In this document: positions 15,103 to 24,176 of the stretch, piece by piece
Layout of the letters: each line of letters opens with the position of its first letter
Position numbering within the stretch: position 1 is the first letter of the stretch
Assembly (NCBI GenBank): GCA_934149305.1
Contig: CAKPEF010000006.1
Span: 1-64,000 of the forward strand
Direction: 5' to 3'
Origin: an uncultured Clostridia bacterium
GTDB lineage: Bacteria > Bacillota > Clostridia > TANB77 > UBA1234
DNA length: 64,000 bases
Program-made: the position numbers and the translations under genes
The notes under the pieces: generated by a model
What the model saw: the letters and a program-made list of their open reading frames with translations, nothing else
Told to the model about the DNA's origin: nothing
Database searches by the model: none

Positions 15103-16008
15103 ATGCCTGAAAATATTGAAAGTACAGTAGAAGCAGAAGTAAATATAATTGAAACAGTAAAAGAAACGATAAATTCCCTTTGCGACTCTTTATTTACATC
15201 AATAAATAATAATGTGTTTCCACTATTAGATGATATAGTTTTTGTTGATACTGACATTACAGATTCATCATATATGGAAAAATTATTTAGCTCCTCAGCC
15301 ACAAGTGGAATTATAATTCTAGCAAATTGCCTGTTAACCGCATTTATCTTATATTATGCAATAAGACTTATGATGAGTCATTTTGTGGGCTCACATGTAG
15401 ATGCACCATATAAATTTTTTATTAAGACTATTTTTATAGCAATCTTTATGAATTTTTCTTTAGAGTTATGCTCAGCTTTCATAAATATTGCATTTAATGC
15501 AAGTTCATTTTTTTGTGCTTTAGGTAAAGAAATTATTGGAAAAGAAATATCTTTTATAACATTTACTAGTGAGTTTGAAAAAATACTAAATAATAATCTT
15601 GATATTTTTTCTCTCGATGGAATACTCTGTAGTACTCTTTACATTTCTTCGTTCAACTTAGCCATTACATATGCACTCAGATATGTTTTTATCAAAGTTT
15701 TGATTCTCTTATCACCATTTGTAATTTTATGTCTTACTAACCAATCCACTGAATTTATATTTAAAAATTGGCTAAAGTGTTTCTTTTCTCTACTCTTTCT
15801 TCAGGTAATTGTTTCTATCATATTATTGCTACCTTTTATTATTGTAAAAGAGTCATCAAACATGCTATTTAATAAGCTTTTACTAATTGGCTCTATTAGT
15901 GCATTGCTGAAAGCAAATCAATTTATCAGGGAGTTTATTGGCGGAATTGATGTAAATGCCACTTTGCCATCAGCTATTTCTAATATTAAATCTATGTTGA
16001 TAAAATAA
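15103..16008 (+). CDS. VirB6/TrbL-like polytopic membrane protein
   Basis: 301 aa. It begins with a ~65-residue acidic extracytoplasmic-like segment, then has about six hydrophobic helices (e.g. GIIILANCLLTAFILYYAI, FIKTIFIAIFMNFSLEL, VLILLSPFVILCL). The region around LLSPFVILCLTNQSTEFIFKNWLK resembles the conserved TrbL/VirB6 loop. It forms part of the inner-membrane channel of a T4SS. Strong GTAGGAGG before ATG, 14 bp after the pilin gene. Confidence 0.65.
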   Translation: MPENIESTVEAEVNIIETVKETINSLCDSLFTSINNNVFPLLDDIVFVDTDITDSSYMEKLFSSSATSGIIILANCLLTAFILYYAIRLMMSHFVGSHVDAPYKFFIKTIFIAIFMNFSLELCSAFINIAFNASSFFCALGKEIIGKEISFITFTSEFEKILNNNLDIFSLDGILCSTLYISSFNLAITYALRYVFIKVLILLSPFVILCLTNQSTEFIFKNWLKCFFSLLFLQVIVSIILLLPFIIVKESSNMLFNKLLLIGSISALLKANQFIREFIGGIDVNATLPSAISNIKSMLIK

Positions 16009-16024
16009 TTTTTTGGAGGTGAAA

Positions 16025-16306
16025 ATGAAGAAATATATTTTTCCACTAAACTTTGACTATTCCAACAAACTACTTGGATTTATTGAATACAAGGTTTTGC
16101 TTTATATGAGTGTTTTTGCTGCCTTACTTATTTTAATATTGTATCCTCTATCTTTTTCTACTTTTGCAAAATTTTGTATTTTTATTACTGTGTTTTTTCC
16201 AATTCTGCTTTTAGTTAATACAAATATAAATCATATTCCTTTTTACATTCTAGTTTACAGTATTGTAAAACATTCCTTGACCTCTGGAAAATATTTAAAG
16301 AAATAA
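16025..16306 (+). CDS. VirB3/PrgI-like small membrane protein
   Basis: 93 aa with two adjacent hydrophobic helices (~22-45 and ~48-68) and a short PLNFDY-containing N-terminus typical of PrgI/VirB3 proteins. These normally precede a VirB4 ATPase gene. Here VirB4 is instead at 31400-33164 on the other strand. The ATG at 16025 is chosen because it follows TTGGAGG. Confidence 0.55.
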   Translation: MKKYIFPLNFDYSNKLLGFIEYKVLLYMSVFAALLILILYPLSFSTFAKFCIFITVFFPILLLVNTNINHIPFYILVYSIVKHSLTSGKYLKK

Positions 16307-16313
16307 CTTAATT

Positions 16314-16524
16314 TGCAGGTGTATAATTAGGTGCGAAATTTCTCAATTAAAATCTTAAAACCCTTTTTATACGATTTCGTATACCCTAAATAATAATACA
16401 AGGTCCCCAAACCTAAATTTGTAAATCAAAAACTTTTGATTTTACGTTGCTTAGTAATATTCTAGCCCCCCTAAATATTGCTATCACTTAGATTTTTGAT
16501 TTCGCACCTAATTATGCATCTGCA
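16314..16524. mobile_element. MITE-like element with 26-bp inverted ends
   Basis: Left end 16314-16339 (TGCAGGTGTATAATTAGGTG then CGAAAT) and right end 16499-16524 are inverted repeats with two mismatches. The ~160-bp interior has no gene. It separates the secretion cluster from the dnaD/dnaC pair. The size and long terminal inverted repeats suit a non-autonomous transposon. No target duplication was established. Confidence 0.6.
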
Positions 16525-16687
16525 ATTCACGTAAAAATGTATACTCATAATTTCTTCTATCTTACAAAAAAGAAATTCTTTGATATCTACATAAATTATT
16601 GCAAAAAAGTTATCCGACATCTTTTTTAAAAATCATTGCAAAAATGCAAAAAAACCTTTATATTTATTTTGAAAGGAAGTTTTGCAT

Positions 16688-17671
16688 ATGAACTTTGAGA
16701 AAAATTGGTCGATGACTTTTGAAGATATGAATATTCCAGAAGTTTTTATAACTGAATACTTGGCATCTGCTGACGGAAATTATGTAAAGATTTATTTGTA
16801 TTGCACATTTCTTTGTAAACACGGTGGCGAGATAACGCCACTTGATTTGTCTAAGAAGCTTTCTCTTCCGCTTGCTACTGTAGAGCAAGGTCTAAAATAT
16901 TGGGAAGATAACATGGTGCTTACAAGAAAACAAAAAAGCTTTATTCTAAATGATTTAAAAATGCAAGAAGTAAATAAGCTTTATACTCCTAAGCTAACTT
17001 CATCACCAGAAGATGCAATAAAAAATACAGAGCGCAATATAAGACGCACTCAAGTAATAAATTCAATAAATGCGATGTTCTTTCAAGGTGCTATGTCACC
17101 AACTTGGTACACTGACATTGATTTGTTATTTACAAAATACAATTTTGATGAAGATGTTGTAACATCTCTTTTTAGATATTGTTTTGACAGAGGCGCATTG
17201 CACAGAAAATACCTTTTTACTGTAGCTGATGCGTGGGCACAAAATAATATAAGAACTATTGATGATGTTGAAAGATATTATGATCAATTTGAGAAAATGA
17301 ATCAACTTAAAAAATCAATTTCTAAAAAGCTTGGCTTTGTTAGAAAACTCACAGAATATGAAGAGGCTTATATATGCAAATGGACTGCAGATTACAATTA
17401 TAATCTTGATGTTATAGATTTAGCTCTTAAAAAGACCACTTCTAAAACAAATCCAAGTTTTGATTACATAGATAAAATACTAACGGATTGGCACGAGAGA
17501 AAACTTTCTAATCCAACCCAAATAAATGAATTCTTAGTAAAGCAAAAAAATATGCAAAAAGATTTTAAACAAATTGATATTTCTACTTTGCAAAACAATA
17601 AAACAATTCAAAAATATAATAATGGAGAATCGGTACAATTTTCTGATTTAAGTAAATTTTACGCTAATTAA
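16688..17671 (+). CDS. DnaD-domain replication initiation protein
   Basis: 327 aa. The N-terminal winged helix (ITPLDLSKKLSLPLATVEQGLKYWEDNMVL) is followed by two DnaD/DnaB2 domains containing the Y..EE..I..W motif (EYEEAYICKWTADYNYNLDVIDLAL) and a short basic end. DnaD-family proteins help load the replicative helicase at origins in Bacillota. ATG at 16688 follows GAAAGGAAG. It is paired with a helicase-loader ATPase gene 14 bp downstream. Confidence 0.82.
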   Translation: MNFEKNWSMTFEDMNIPEVFITEYLASADGNYVKIYLYCTFLCKHGGEITPLDLSKKLSLPLATVEQGLKYWEDNMVLTRKQKSFILNDLKMQEVNKLYTPKLTSSPEDAIKNTERNIRRTQVINSINAMFFQGAMSPTWYTDIDLLFTKYNFDEDVVTSLFRYCFDRGALHRKYLFTVADAWAQNNIRTIDDVERYYDQFEKMNQLKKSISKKLGFVRKLTEYEEAYICKWTADYNYNLDVIDLALKKTTSKTNPSFDYIDKILTDWHERKLSNPTQINEFLVKQKNMQKDFKQIDISTLQNNKTIQKYNNGESVQFSDLSKFYAN

Positions 17672-17685
17672 GAAAGGAGACTTAA

Positions 17686-18687
17686 ATGTACGCAGGAACA
17701 ATAAGACGCCTCGAACGCGAATACGAATACAAAAGAAACAAAGCCGATAAAATTTTTCTTGCCGAAAAAAAAGCCATATATGAAAAAAATCCTAGACTTT
17801 CAGAATTAGATTTAGAAATTAAAAAGATAGGAATTAAAGGAGTAAAGCTCTCTCTTTCAGGTAACTCAAGTGAAAAAAATTTTGCAAAAGAAAACTTAGA
17901 AAAAGAACTTTCTCTTTTAAAAGAAGAAAAAGAGGCCATACTTAAAAAATTAAACATTAAGTTAGAGCCAAAATATTCATGCAAAAAGTGTAATGACACT
18001 GGATACATTCAAACTGCAAATGGCAGTCAAATGTGTAATTGCATGAAACAGGAATTATTAAATGATGCTTACAATAGCTCAAATATGTATAATTTAAAAA
18101 ATGAAACATTTGAAAAATCTAATTTATCGCTTTTTTCAGATGAGCCAAATCAAAAATTATATAGATCCAATCTTTCTCCTAGAGAGAATATAGAAAAGAT
18201 TATTACTATCTCAAAAGATTTTGTTAATTCTTTTGAAAATGATACTCAAAAAAACCTTTTATTCACTGGCACAACTGGTGCAGGTAAAACCTTTTTATCT
18301 AGTTGCATAGCAAACGAAATACTAAAAAAGGGATATACAGTTTTATACCAAACAGCACCAATTTTACTAGATAGTGTTTTTGAATATAAATACAACAATA
18401 AATCTCCAGATGCTAAAGCTTTGTATGACAACTTTTTTAATGTAAACCTCTTGATAATAGATGATCTAGGCACAGAAAATCTTACAGCAGCTAAGTTTGC
18501 AGAGTTATTTACAATTTTAAATGCAAGGCTAATTACTCCAAAGACTAAAACTATTATTTCGACAAATCTATCATTAGAAGATTTAAGTAAAGCCTATGAC
18601 TCTAGAATATTATCAAGGATTATCGGTAATTTTACTATATGTCGTTTCTATGGCAATGATTTAAGGCTTTCTAAAAATAATGCATAA
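17686..18687 (+). CDS. DnaC/DnaI-like helicase loader ATPase
   Basis: 333 aa. An N-terminal coiled coil (1-90) precedes a zinc-type CKKCNDTGY...CNC motif (~100-125). The AAA+ module has Walker A GTTGAGKTFL (~194), Walker B LLIIDDLGTE (~265) and TIISTNLSLEDL (sensor 1). It loads the DnaB-type helicase with the upstream DnaD-like protein. Start after AAAGGAGAC. A strong terminator follows. Confidence 0.88.
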   Translation: MYAGTIRRLEREYEYKRNKADKIFLAEKKAIYEKNPRLSELDLEIKKIGIKGVKLSLSGNSSEKNFAKENLEKELSLLKEEKEAILKKLNIKLEPKYSCKKCNDTGYIQTANGSQMCNCMKQELLNDAYNSSNMYNLKNETFEKSNLSLFSDEPNQKLYRSNLSPRENIEKIITISKDFVNSFENDTQKNLLFTGTTGAGKTFLSSCIANEILKKGYTVLYQTAPILLDSVFEYKYNNKSPDAKALYDNFFNVNLLIIDDLGTENLTAAKFAELFTILNARLITPKTKTIISTNLSLEDLSKAYDSRILSRIIGNFTICRFYGNDLRLSKNNA

Positions 18688-18690
18688 CTT

Positions 18691-18728
18691 AAAACCACTT
18701 TAAAGAAATAAATCTTTAAAGTGGTTTT
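18691..18728. terminator. bidirectional terminator between convergent genes
   Basis: AAAACCACTTTAAAG / CTTTAAAGTGGTTTT, 15-bp stem with an 8-nt loop and T-runs on both sides. It serves the helicase loader (+) and the pilin-like gene (-). Confidence 0.85.
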
Positions 18729-18732
18729 TGTT

Positions 18733-20190
18733 TTAATATGTTTCTTTTAATATATATTCTAGCTCTGGTGCAATACTATCATATATTAAATATGAATCCG
18801 CACTGCTTGTTTTTGTTATCTTTGTGTTTAACCATTTGCCAGTTGTTCTTGATTTGCAATCAATTTCAAAAGTAACTTTTGTATTTTGAGCAATTGTCAT
18901 ATTATCTTTTACTTCCATTTCGGCAGTACATTCTAATCTATCTGCAGAATATGTGTATTTTATGTTTTTATCTCCATATCCACAAATTGTGACATTTGCC
19001 TCAGATATAGGTTGATTTGCTTTGAAGATAAGCTGAATTGTTTCACCATTTGTAACATAATGGCTTTCTGGATATTCTTTGTTCTTTAATTTTACATCAA
19101 CTAGCATTATATTTTCAGATGTTGTTCTATCACAACCACATTTTGTACACTTGTTATCAGCGCCCCATTCGTGCGCTTCAAAGTTTATTGCTACAAATCC
19201 ACAAACTGTACAAACTTGCTCATGATATAATTCGTTGATATATGCATATTTTAATTCATGTTCAAAGCTTTCGCTATGCTTACATACTTTACATTGCTTA
19301 ACATGTTCTGACTTTGATATTGCTCTCCATGTTACATCACATGGCTCATATATCTCTTCTACACTAGGAGGTGTACATAACAAGCAGCCACCATTTAAGG
19401 CATGATACCATGTTCCATTTTCATTTTTAAATTTGTATCCACCATTTGTCACGTGTCTTTCATATCCACCTTTCATTCCACAAGAACTACCATCTGGAAA
19501 TGTTCTTATACAATGTTTTTTATAGTGGAATTCATCATCCACCCATGTGTATCCTTCATCATTGTTGTCATACAAGTGACCAAGCGCTGTTTGTTTTACA
19601 AGTCCACAAGTTAAACACATCATATCCTCTGTACATGTTGCAAAGCTTCTATTCCAGTCGTGTGTATGTCCATCTATAGGATCTATTCCACCGCTTGTTA
19701 TGTCATCTTTTATATTTTGCATTTCTCCACCATTCATATCAAACACATACACAGCACCAGATTTATAATCAACTAATGCTAATTTTACTTTTTCGTCGCT
19801 GTCTGGATCGAATGTATCTATGTATTCATTTGAGCCTTTAACTCCTAATTTGTTTGCAATTTGAGTATCTACTATATACCATTCTCCTCTGTCATATAGT
19901 ATTTCTGCATTACTCTTTAATATTGGTATATAATTATCTACTACTTTTTTGAATGCATCTATACTTTTTATATAATATCCAATCCTAGGATATTCGGATG
20001 AATTAACTCCATGATTATTTTCTCTTTTTGTAACTGCACTTGATAATACTTCTTTAAAGTATTTTTCATCTGCCTTTTTTGTCTCTGTTAAGTATCTATA
20101 ACCAAAACCTATTGCCATAGTCGATAATAGTATCACAGAAACAATAATTACAACTAGAGAGGCCATCGTTATACCTTTAGAACTTTTCAC
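18733..20190 (-). CDS. pilin-like exported protein with many CxxC motifs
   Basis: 485 aa. The N-terminus is type IV pilin-like: short basic leader, G then ITMASLVVIIVSVILLST, matching a prepilin peptidase site and hydrophobic helix. Residues ~55-150 resemble other pilin-like proteins here. The middle (~175-370) holds at least six Cys-x-x-Cys pairs (CLTC, CLLC, CKVC, CTVC, CTKC) with His spacing, suggesting serial zinc-ribbon-like modules outside the cell. The C-terminal ~100 residues are β-rich. GTG is chosen as start, 7 bp after AAGGGGTG. Function unknown; the pseudopilin N-terminus implies assembly with a type IV/Tad-like machine. Confidence 0.65.
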   Translation of the reverse strand: MKSSKGITMASLVVIIVSVILLSTMAIGFGYRYLTETKKADEKYFKEVLSSAVTKRENNHGVNSSEYPRIGYYIKSIDAFKKVVDNYIPILKSNAEILYDRGEWYIVDTQIANKLGVKGSNEYIDTFDPDSDEKVKLALVDYKSGAVYVFDMNGGEMQNIKDDITSGGIDPIDGHTHDWNRSFATCTEDMMCLTCGLVKQTALGHLYDNNDEGYTWVDDEFHYKKHCIRTFPDGSSCGMKGGYERHVTNGGYKFKNENGTWYHALNGGCLLCTPPSVEEIYEPCDVTWRAISKSEHVKQCKVCKHSESFEHELKYAYINELYHEQVCTVCGFVAINFEAHEWGADNKCTKCGCDRTTSENIMLVDVKLKNKEYPESHYVTNGETIQLIFKANQPISEANVTICGYGDKNIKYTYSADRLECTAEMEVKDNMTIAQNTKVTFEIDCKSRTTGKWLNTKITKTSSADSYLIYDSIAPELEYILKETY

Positions 20191-20283
20191 CAAATTTCAC
20201 CCCTTCAAATATGTACATCTATACAATTTAATTCTACTACAAATGAAAGTGGCATGCAACACATAAAATATAACAAATTTTTG

Positions 20284-21154
20284 TTATATTTTAGCCGAGA
20301 ATAATTTTCCTGGCAATTCTTTTATATATCCGTTCTATCTCCATAGTAGTTAGTTCTGAGTTTATAAATGCTATAGGCATATTAAGTTTTCTAGAAATTT
20401 GATTTGCATCTTGTGGAGTACTTTTTATACAGTTATATATTTCTAAATATTCTTTTGGTATTTTTATCTCTTCTTTTTCTTCTATCTCCTTTATAGTTAT
20501 ATTTTCATACTCTTTTAATACATCTTTATAATCTAAAATTAGTATTGCACCATTTTTTAGTAACATATTGTTACCTTTAAAATTTTCATCAAATACACTT
20601 CCAGGCACAGCGAAAACTTTTCCGTTTAATTCTTTCATGTTTTGTGCCGTTATAATTGAACCACTTTTTTCGCCTGCTTCCACCACTATAACTCCTCTGG
20701 ATAAAGCTGCCACGATTCTATTTCTTTGCACAAAGTTTGGTCTAAGTGGTGGCATTTTTTCATTATACTCACTTATTATAAGCCCACCATTTTGTAGTAT
20801 ATTTTTATATAGTTCTCCATTACTTTTTGGATATATATAATTAAAACCACACCCTAGCACGGCTATAGTCTTTCCAGCTGCTTCTAATGCTCCATCATGT
20901 GCAGAGGTATCTATGCCTAACGCCATTCCACTTATTATTGTTATATCATTTTTTGCCAAATCATAACTTAACCTTTTGGTATATTCAAAACTTTTATCTG
21001 TGCATTTTCTCGCTCCAACAATTGCTAGCGAAAAGCTTTTTAATATGTTTAAATCTCCTTTACAATATAGCTCTTTTGGTGGATTTTTTAATCTACATAG
21101 TTGCTCTGGATATTCTTTTTCGCCTCTTTTTATAATTTTTATTTTATTCTCCAT
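20284..21154 (-). CDS. dprA: DNA-processing protein DprA, joined by a +1 shift at CGG (20330-20332)
   Basis: 289 aa with the shift. DprA binds incoming single-stranded DNA and loads RecA during transformation. The Rossmann-like core is visible: FSLAIVGARKCT, ISGMALGIDTSAHDGAL, AVLGCGFNYIYPKSN, SEYNEKMPPLRPNFVQRNRI and VVVEAGEKSGSIITA. The C-terminal winged helix is cut wrongly in the zero frame (IERIYKRIARKIILG). Skipping C20332 gives IEGYIKELPGKLFSAKI, the expected DprA ending (..KGYI..LPG..). ATG at 21154 overlaps the yraN end; a GTG two codons upstream is also possible. Upstream are yraN and comM. Confidence 0.9.
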
Positions 21155-21560
21155 TCTCACTCTTTTCTATGTACCTTGAATTCAAAGGTTCTTCTAATAC
21201 AGCATTTTTTATATGATTTATAGAAATTCCATTTGTCACATATATCTCTATCACATCGATTCTACAAAATACATTTTCTATATTATTTTTCCAAAGATAA
21301 TATTCTGCCACATGATAAATATGGTTTTTCTTTTGCTTAGTTACAGCCTCAGCAGGCATACCAAACATTCTCTGACCTCTTGTTTTCACCTCTACAAACA
21401 CTAATTCATTTTTATCTTTTGCAATTATATCTATTTCTCCAAGTTTGCTTCTAAAATTTTTTTCGATTATCTGATACCCGTTTTGAATTAAAAAGTCACA
21501 TGCTATCTCCTCACCGTTTCTTCCCATGATACGTTTTTGAAGTTTTTTATCTGCATTCAA
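21144..21560 (-). CDS. YraN/UPF0102 family putative endonuclease
   Basis: 138 aa. It has the UPF0102 PD-(D/E)XK-like pattern: GEEIACDFLIQNGYQIIEKNF, then GEIDIIAKDKNELVFVEVKTR (E-x-D...ExK catalytic arrangement). Start TTG 8 bp after AAGAGG. The stop overlaps the dprA start. The yraN-dprA-comM neighbourhood is widely conserved. Confidence 0.88.
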   Translation of the reverse strand: MNADKKLQKRIMGRNGEEIACDFLIQNGYQIIEKNFRSKLGEIDIIAKDKNELVFVEVKTRGQRMFGMPAEAVTKQKKNHIYHVAEYYLWKNNIENVFCRIDVIEIYVTNGISINHIKNAVLEEPLNSRYIEKSENGE

Positions 21561-21575
21561 GCGTTTTCCTCTTTT

Positions 21576-23108
21576 CTATTTTGTATATCTTTTGTCTAAA
21601 GATCTGTATTGAATTGCCTCACTAATATGGTTTGCTTTTATATCTTCAGACATGTCTAAATCTGCAATCGTTCTTGCAACTTTTAATATTCTGCCATATG
21701 CTCTAGCACTTAGTCCTAATTTTTCAAATGCCATTTCTAATATTTTTCTTCCCTTTTCATCTAGCTTACAAAATTTTGTTATCATTGCTGGTGTTAATTC
21801 AGAGTTAGAAAATATTTTATATTTTTTGTATCTTTCTTTTTGAATGTTTCTTGCTTTATTTACTCTTTCTCTTATTTGTGCCGAACTTTCTGACTCCACA
21901 TCACTATCTAATTTTTCATATTTTACTGGTGATACCTCTACTTGTATATCTATTCTATCTAAAAGTGGTCCGCTGATTTTACCCATATATTTTGAAATTT
22001 GTGCGGGCGAGCATATACATTTTTTATCTTGTGAACCATAATACCCGCAAGGGCATGGATTCATACTTGCAACAAACATGAAATTACAAGGATATGTTAG
22101 TGTACATGCTGCTCTACTTACGGTTACTTGCCTATCTTCTAATGGTGCTCTCATAACTTCTAGTGTGTTTCTATTAAACTCTGGTAATTCATCTAAAAAT
22201 AATACGCCATAATGTGCCAAGCTCATTTCACCAGGTTTAGGCACTCTTCCTCCACCAGCAAGTGCCACGCCAGATACTGTATGATGTGGCGCTCTAAATG
22301 GTCTTGTTGTGACTAATGGTTTGTCCCCTGATAATATTCCCGCTATGCTATGTATTTTTGTTATTTCTAGTGCTTCTTCAAAGTTCAAATCTGGAAGTAT
22401 TGTTGGAATTCTTTTAGCTATCATCGTTTTTCCTGAACCTGGGCTTCCGATTAGCAAACAATTATGAGCTCCTGCAGCTGCTATTTCTATTGCCCTTTTT
22501 ACACTTTCTTGTCCTCTAACTTCTGAAAAATCCACAGTGTGATTATTAAGTTCGCTAAAAATAATTTCAGTGTCGGTATCATATTTTTCTAACAATTTAA
22601 CTTTATTTAAATGGTTTATTAGTTCTATCAAATTTTTTACGGGATATACTTCTAAACCTTTTATTGTTCCTGCTTCTAATCTATTTCCATATGGAATTAC
22701 TACTTTTTTTATTCCTAGATTATATGCTTCAATGCACATCGGTAAAATTCCATTTACTCTATTTAAACTTCCATCTAGTGATAATTCACCAACAAAAACA
22801 GTATCATCTAATAGTTGATTTTCTATGATTCCCATAGACATAAGTATTCCTATTGCTATTGGCAAATCAAATGCTGGTCCCTCTTTTTTGGTATACGCAG
22901 GTGCTAAATTTACTACTATTTTTCTGCTTTTAAATTCAATACCCGTATTTTGTATAGCAGCTTTTACTCTCTCTTTTGATTCTCTAACACTTGTGTCTGG
23001 TAGACCAACTATTTCCCATGATGGTAAGCCTCCAGCTATGTCGACTTGGACATCTACAAAATAGCCATCTACTCCTAGTAATGACATACTTCTTATTTTT
23101 GATAACAT
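21576..23108 (-). CDS. comM: YifB/ComM-family AAA+ protein (Mg-chelatase-like)
   Basis: 510 aa. An N-terminal Lon-protease-like fold (DVQVDIAGGLPSWEIVGLPD) precedes an AAA+ module with Walker A LLIGSPGSGKTM, Walker B GVLFLDELPEF and RAPLEDRQVTVSR. A C-terminal Mg-chelatase-like domain carries CPCGYYGS and a CICSP cysteine set. ComM promotes branch migration during integration of transforming DNA. Start at ATG 23108 after TATGGAGG. Grouped with dprA. Confidence 0.9.
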   Translation of the reverse strand: MLSKIRSMSLLGVDGYFVDVQVDIAGGLPSWEIVGLPDTSVRESKERVKAAIQNTGIEFKSRKIVVNLAPAYTKKEGPAFDLPIAIGILMSMGIIENQLLDDTVFVGELSLDGSLNRVNGILPMCIEAYNLGIKKVVIPYGNRLEAGTIKGLEVYPVKNLIELINHLNKVKLLEKYDTDTEIIFSELNNHTVDFSEVRGQESVKRAIEIAAAGAHNCLLIGSPGSGKTMIAKRIPTILPDLNFEEALEITKIHSIAGILSGDKPLVTTRPFRAPHHTVSGVALAGGGRVPKPGEMSLAHYGVLFLDELPEFNRNTLEVMRAPLEDRQVTVSRAACTLTYPCNFMFVASMNPCPCGYYGSQDKKCICSPAQISKYMGKISGPLLDRIDIQVEVSPVKYEKLDSDVESESSAQIRERVNKARNIQKERYKKYKIFSNSELTPAMITKFCKLDEKGRKILEMAFEKLGLSARAYGRILKVARTIADLDMSEDIKANHISEAIQYRSLDKRYTK

Positions 23109-23162
23109 TTTTTCCTCCATATTTTGAAAATTTGCCGAATTGGCAATTAGAAATTTTAGATA

Positions 23163-23194
23163 TGTAGGCTACCTATAGAATTAGATAGCCTACA
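23163..23194. terminator. hairpin between comM and the pilin-like gene
   Basis: TGTAGGCTA / TAGCCTACA 9-bp stem just after the pilin-like stop. No clear U-run on the minus strand, so strength is uncertain. Confidence 0.5.
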
Positions 23195-23204
23195 TTCTTT
23201 AGAT

Positions 23205-24152
23205 TTATTTTTCGATATATCCCGCATTATATTTACTTACCCATATTCCAGTAAGTTTAACACCATCATCTTCAAATGCATCTAATACATTTTCTGGTGT
23301 ATTTTCCTTAAAATAATCTTCTGTAAGTCTACTATATACAATTTGTGTTTCACCATCCGCAACTCCTCTTGAGTATCTAGGAATCCACACATACATACTA
23401 CCTTCTGTTGTAACTTTTTTGCCCTCTAACTGATTTATTGTTGATTTTCTTACTTGATCATTTGTCATGCCCTCTACTTCTATTTCATCCGCAAGCATAA
23501 CATTTGCCCACAGATTTCCTTTTCCATCTTCTGTAGAAGCATAATCATACCAACTATTATCATCAACATTAGTTATTACCCAATTTTCTCCTACCATTTT
23601 TACAGGTACCATGCCAGAGGTTACATATGGCTTGTTCACTCCTTTTGATTCATCGTATCTACTGGGAGAAACAGTTGCATCGCCACCGCTTATTGCATCT
23701 CTTAATTCACTTGCTCTATAATATTTTTTACCCTCATATATTATCGGTTGAAATGACACAACTTCGCCTGTTTCATAGTTTACAACATAATTTCTTCTAA
23801 CCTTTTCTAGGTTTAATCTTTCATAATTATCATTGTCTATTTTATACCAGCCATCATCCGTCTTATATGTTTTTTCCACTTCGACTGTTTCATCACCAGA
23901 TGCTTGTTCCATTGTTATTGTGAATTCACCACTTTTTCCTATTAGCTCATATGTTTTTGGATTTAATCTGTTAAAAAGTGATCTTTGGCTTACAGCTTCG
24001 CTAACTTCAAAAATTTCATTATAATTCATAGTATTGCCTGTTTCATCTAAATTTTTAGATATTCCATTATATATACTCATTCCAACTAGTATAATTATTA
24101 CAACAATTGTAATCACAAGAGATATTAGTGATATACCCTCTTTTTTCTTCAT
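23205..24152 (-). CDS. type IV pilin-like exported protein
   Basis: 315 aa. N-terminus MKKKEG then ISLISLVITIVVIIILVGMS: a prepilin-type cleavage site after Gly with Ser rather than Glu at position 5. The ~100-residue middle is conserved with gene 18733-20190 (SEAVSQRSLF / KTYELIG / GWYKID...NYERLNL). The C-terminal domain has VPVKMVGENWVITN, WANVML and MYVWIPRYSRGV, seen in surface proteins of gut Clostridia. Start chosen as the second ATG after GGGAGG. Assembly with a Tad/type IV system is inferred. Confidence 0.7.
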   Translation of the reverse strand: MKKKEGISLISLVITIVVIIILVGMSIYNGISKNLDETGNTMNYNEIFEVSEAVSQRSLFNRLNPKTYELIGKSGEFTITMEQASGDETVEVEKTYKTDDGWYKIDNDNYERLNLEKVRRNYVVNYETGEVVSFQPIIYEGKKYYRASELRDAISGGDATVSPSRYDESKGVNKPYVTSGMVPVKMVGENWVITNVDDNSWYDYASTEDGKGNLWANVMLADEIEVEGMTNDQVRKSTINQLEGKKVTTEGSMYVWIPRYSRGVADGETQIVYSRLTEDYFKENTPENVLDAFEDDGVKLTGIWVSKYNAGYIEK

Positions 24153-24176
24153 TTGCAAACCTCCCTTTGATTAAGG

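Noticed and set aside
12676..18687. A complete integrative conjugative element
   Set aside because: Coupling protein and channel-like genes are present, but no relaxase, integrase or attachment sites were found in the window.
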